From Medicago truncatula (taxonomy: Eukaryota; Streptophyta; Magnoliopsida; Fabales; Fabaceae), in NCBI RefSeq assembly GCF_003473485.1, contig NC_053048.1:51643755-51707754 (forward strand): a stretch of DNA of 64,000 nt. Direction: 5' to 3'. The translations under genes were made by a program, and so were the position numbers. This document shows positions 61,490 to 64,000 of the stretch, one piece after another. Below the pieces are notes generated by a model. That model was given only the letters and a program-made list of their open reading frames with translations, made no database searches and was not told where the DNA came from. Every line of letters starts with the position of its first letter. The stretch's first letter is position 1.

Positions 61490-64000
61490 CTTGATTAACT
61501 TAAGATGAAAAGCTGTTGGTGCCTAATTTGTCCGTTAGGACAGTTGTAGAGAGGGTAAAATGGCACATGGTTGGTAATGGTGGAGTTACAGTTAGATGAT
61601 TCTTTATACAACTATACATTGCTTTCAAAATTGAAAGTAACGTGTCTTCCATGATTAGAGATTGTATAGAAAATAAGACTCAAACATTAACATCACAAAA
61701 TTAATGGGTTTAGCTTGTTTGTGTGGTACAAGGAATTCAGAGTTTGGTATGCTTGGTCGCGCCAAGAAGTGTTGGTCGAAATGAAACCTTCTCAATATGG
61801 TATTCATTAGAGCAATTAGATACATAATTATTTGTCTGAAAGTGTAAATCCCACATTTTTAGAAGTATACTACTACTTCAGATGGCATAAATTGTCTGAA
61901 AGTGTATTCAAACACACAAAACTAATTTTTTTTCTTTTCTGAATGTGTACATTTAAGTCCATGTTGAAGCCTTGAAGGTGGATAATTTGTCTCTCTTATT
62001 ACCGAAGACCCATGATCTGTACATGTTGAATTCACAAGTGATCACCAACAATAGAGGACCCATACTTGGTTATTTCACGTTTAGTCCATGCCATAAAGAT
62101 CCACACACCAATATATATGTCTCTGCAATCTAATCTCTTTCCAGTTTCTAGGTCAAATAGCAAGCACCAAATTATGACCAGTCAAACTTCACAGCATTGT
62201 TTTGGATATGGTCCAAACAAACTAGCTGTTTTCTATACACACCTGTTTGTTCTTATTCCTAATCTTTATACCCAATTATGAAAGTGGAATGAAAAGGTAT
62301 TCAAACCTATTGAATAGTTCTACCTCTTAAAAGCACTTGATGCATTTTGCAGCTTCACTATGCTCTCTTTGTTCCAAGGATTACAACTTGTAAAGTTTCT
62401 TCTTAAAATATAGGTAGGGTACCAATGTTTGTGTGACTTTTTTTTCTTTCCAATATTACAACTTTTTTCCCATTAGCCTACCTATATTTTTAGGAATGAA
62501 GCAGTATTAAATTTTTTTAGGAAGAACTTTATCATTCATTGCGATCTTACTCAAATCAAGAGATTAACATTTGCAGTTGCGCGCATAAATTACGCGGTTC
62601 ACACCTCGAAGAGAAAAATTGAAAGAAAAATAAGAGTCGGAAAAAATGGATATTTGATGTGTGTGTTGTACATTAGTATCGAGTCCAGGGGGTAAAGTTC
62701 ATGAAAATTGCTCTTTAGGCAAAAAATATCTCCAAGGATAGTTAACCACTGTTCGCTGATAAATGAGAGTTAATTATCATTCAGTGCAGGAATCATCTCT
62801 GTTTGTAAGTGCCTTCAAATATCAAGTCAATGGCCAACCATGATTTCTGCACCGAACAGTTTATAACACTCATTCAGCAACAAACAATAATTAACTATCG
62901 TTGGACTTGGGAGGTATTTCGAGAATTCGAGGAGCTTGTGAGCAATTACTATCTGCTTGAAGATCAATTTCCACGAGTGAGAAGATTGGCCCCTATAGCT
63001 AGAGTCAAAGCCCAAATCATACAACATCCACACTGAAGTAGGACCAAATTTTGACCTAACAAACAAGGGTGTTTTTTTTCCCACCCTCCAACATTCCCAT
63101 GTACTACCATATTAGGATTATAAAATCCCAAAAAAGTAAGGGTTTTGAAGGGTTTTTAAGCATGTTTTAAAGGTCTTTTTAACGTGTTTTACATTTTTTT
63201 CATATTATATAATCTGAAATCCATAAAAACTAAGAAATCAGCAAGATGTAAAAAGAAACAATATAAGCAGTGTCTCACACACATACATGCAAGAATACAA
63301 AATTTGACATGTTGCTGCAGCATAAAAATGACGATATATATGTTTTTTAGCATAAAAATTAAAAAGAACACATCAAAAGTAAAATTTTAAAATCTGATGC
63401 AAAAGTAGACAAAAAGTTGTATAGTCCTCAGTTCCATTTGGCCCTTGCTCCCAAAGACCAACAAAGAAACTCAGTAGATTGGCCCCTACTCATTAAGGTT
63501 CTTGAATCTTGGGAGACCCTAAATGCAGTTTGACAAATTTATCCCTTGATATTAAAATTTCTATCTCATTTATTGATTAAGAACAATTTCAAAGACTAAA
63601 TTGAGTAATTAACTAGTGCAAGAGACTCAGGCTGCGTTTGTTTTGGGTTTTTCTTTCAAAAAAAAGATCTATTTTTTTTTATATAAAAAAAAATTACACT
63701 TGTCACTTTTAAGTGTTCGTCTAGGATGTATATAAAAGTCATTTTATAAAAAAATTTAATATTTTGACTCTAAAATGAAAAGCTAATAGGATTAGGTTTT
63801 TCCAAAATCTGTTTTTGTCAAAAAAAAAAAAGGAAATAACACATTAACTAGTCAAAAATATATATGTTTTGTAAAGGAATGATTTTTTGGATAGCAAACT
63901 AACACAAATAACTTCAATTTTTATTTTTTACAATCTCTAAAATTTTCTAAGACAATTGTTTTTTAAAGCTAAAACATATGCACCCATAATATAATCTACT
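61490..64000. other. Spacer downstream of the lipase to the window edge
   Basis: Contains the lipase 3' UTR. A 75-codon frame at 62809-63036 (MANHDFCTEQF from an internal ATG at 62830, then WTWEVFREFEELVSNYYLLE) has a protein-like composition but no family I recognise and no splice context; not called. Near 63632 a TGCGTTTGTTTTGGGTTT tip resembles the Harbinger-like ends seen elsewhere, with its partner perhaps beyond the window. Confidence 0.4.

Noticed and set aside
62809-63036. 75-aa frame with fairly normal composition
   Set aside because: No recognised family, no splice or promoter context, and an equally long antisense frame; kept only as a note in the spacer entry.
1-64000. CRISPR arrays, bacterial operons, phage or organelle DNA
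   Set aside because: None seen: no regularly spaced direct repeats, no ribosome-binding-site gene chains, and all gene models are nuclear plant type with introns.

Overview
The window is AT-rich nuclear DNA from a flowering plant. Genes have short exons with GT..AG introns, several families are plant-specific (CSLD, GATL, DUF3511, DUF761, subgroup-7 R2R3-MYB, PLIP-type lipase), and the spacers are full of SINEs, PIF/Harbinger- and Stowaway-like MITEs, and decayed copia and LINE elements. The look of the repeats suggests a papilionoid legume; that is inference from memory, not proof. No bacterial, organellar, rRNA, true tRNA or CRISPR features were seen.

Layout. 0-0.4 kb: 3' end of a cellulose synthase-like D gene (CSLD5-like, +). 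5.5-6.5 kb: intronless galacturonosyltransferase-like gene (GATL, -). 10.3-10.7 kb: small basic protein of unknown function (-). 14.9-15.4 kb: secreted proline-rich wall protein (-). 16-25.4 kb: transposon cluster with two serial SINEs, a Harbinger-like element, a tandem repeat, an AGCGCT-rich element, a decayed Ty1/copia element with a GC-rich insertion, and an element ending in degenerate inverted repeats. 27.2-28.4 kb: RNF113/Cwc24-type CCCH+RING protein (+). 29.1-29.7 kb: NDR1/HIN1-like membrane protein (+). 30.1 kb: orphan terminal exon (-). 31.7-32.5 kb: two-exon conserved protein of unknown function with an ABRE upstream (-). 35 kb: DUF3511 protein (+). 36-36.8 kb: DUF761 protein with four internal repeats (-). 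37.3-40 kb: retroelement repeats and a broken LINE. 40.6-43.1 kb: subgroup-7 R2R3-MYB, the flavonol regulator type (-). 43.7-50.4 kb: MITEs, tandem repeats, microsatellite and LINE remnants. 50.9-56.2 kb: ten-exon ER DnaJ co-chaperone ERdj3B (+). 58.6-61.5 kb: five-exon PLIP-type class-3 lipase (+).

The genes are independent transcription units, not a pathway cluster. CSLD5, GATL and the proline-rich protein all concern the cell wall. The gene content, MYB SG7 - ERdj3B - PLIP on one side and CSLD5 - GATL on the other, with DUF3511 between, matches from memory two duplicated Arabidopsis blocks (At3g62590-At3g62660 and At1g02660-At1g02730). This supports the identifications and indicates a conserved ancestral segment expanded by transposons.

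The clearest regulatory observations are a perfect ER-stress response element (CCAAT-N9-CCACG, inverse orientation) 267 bp upstream of the ERdj3B start, and three CACGTG boxes within 81 bp upstream of the lipase. I did not find a convincing new multi-gene system. The most unusual items are the repeat expansion in the DUF761 protein, the transposon-like origin of the probable first exon of the RNF113 gene, and precisely bounded nested insertions.
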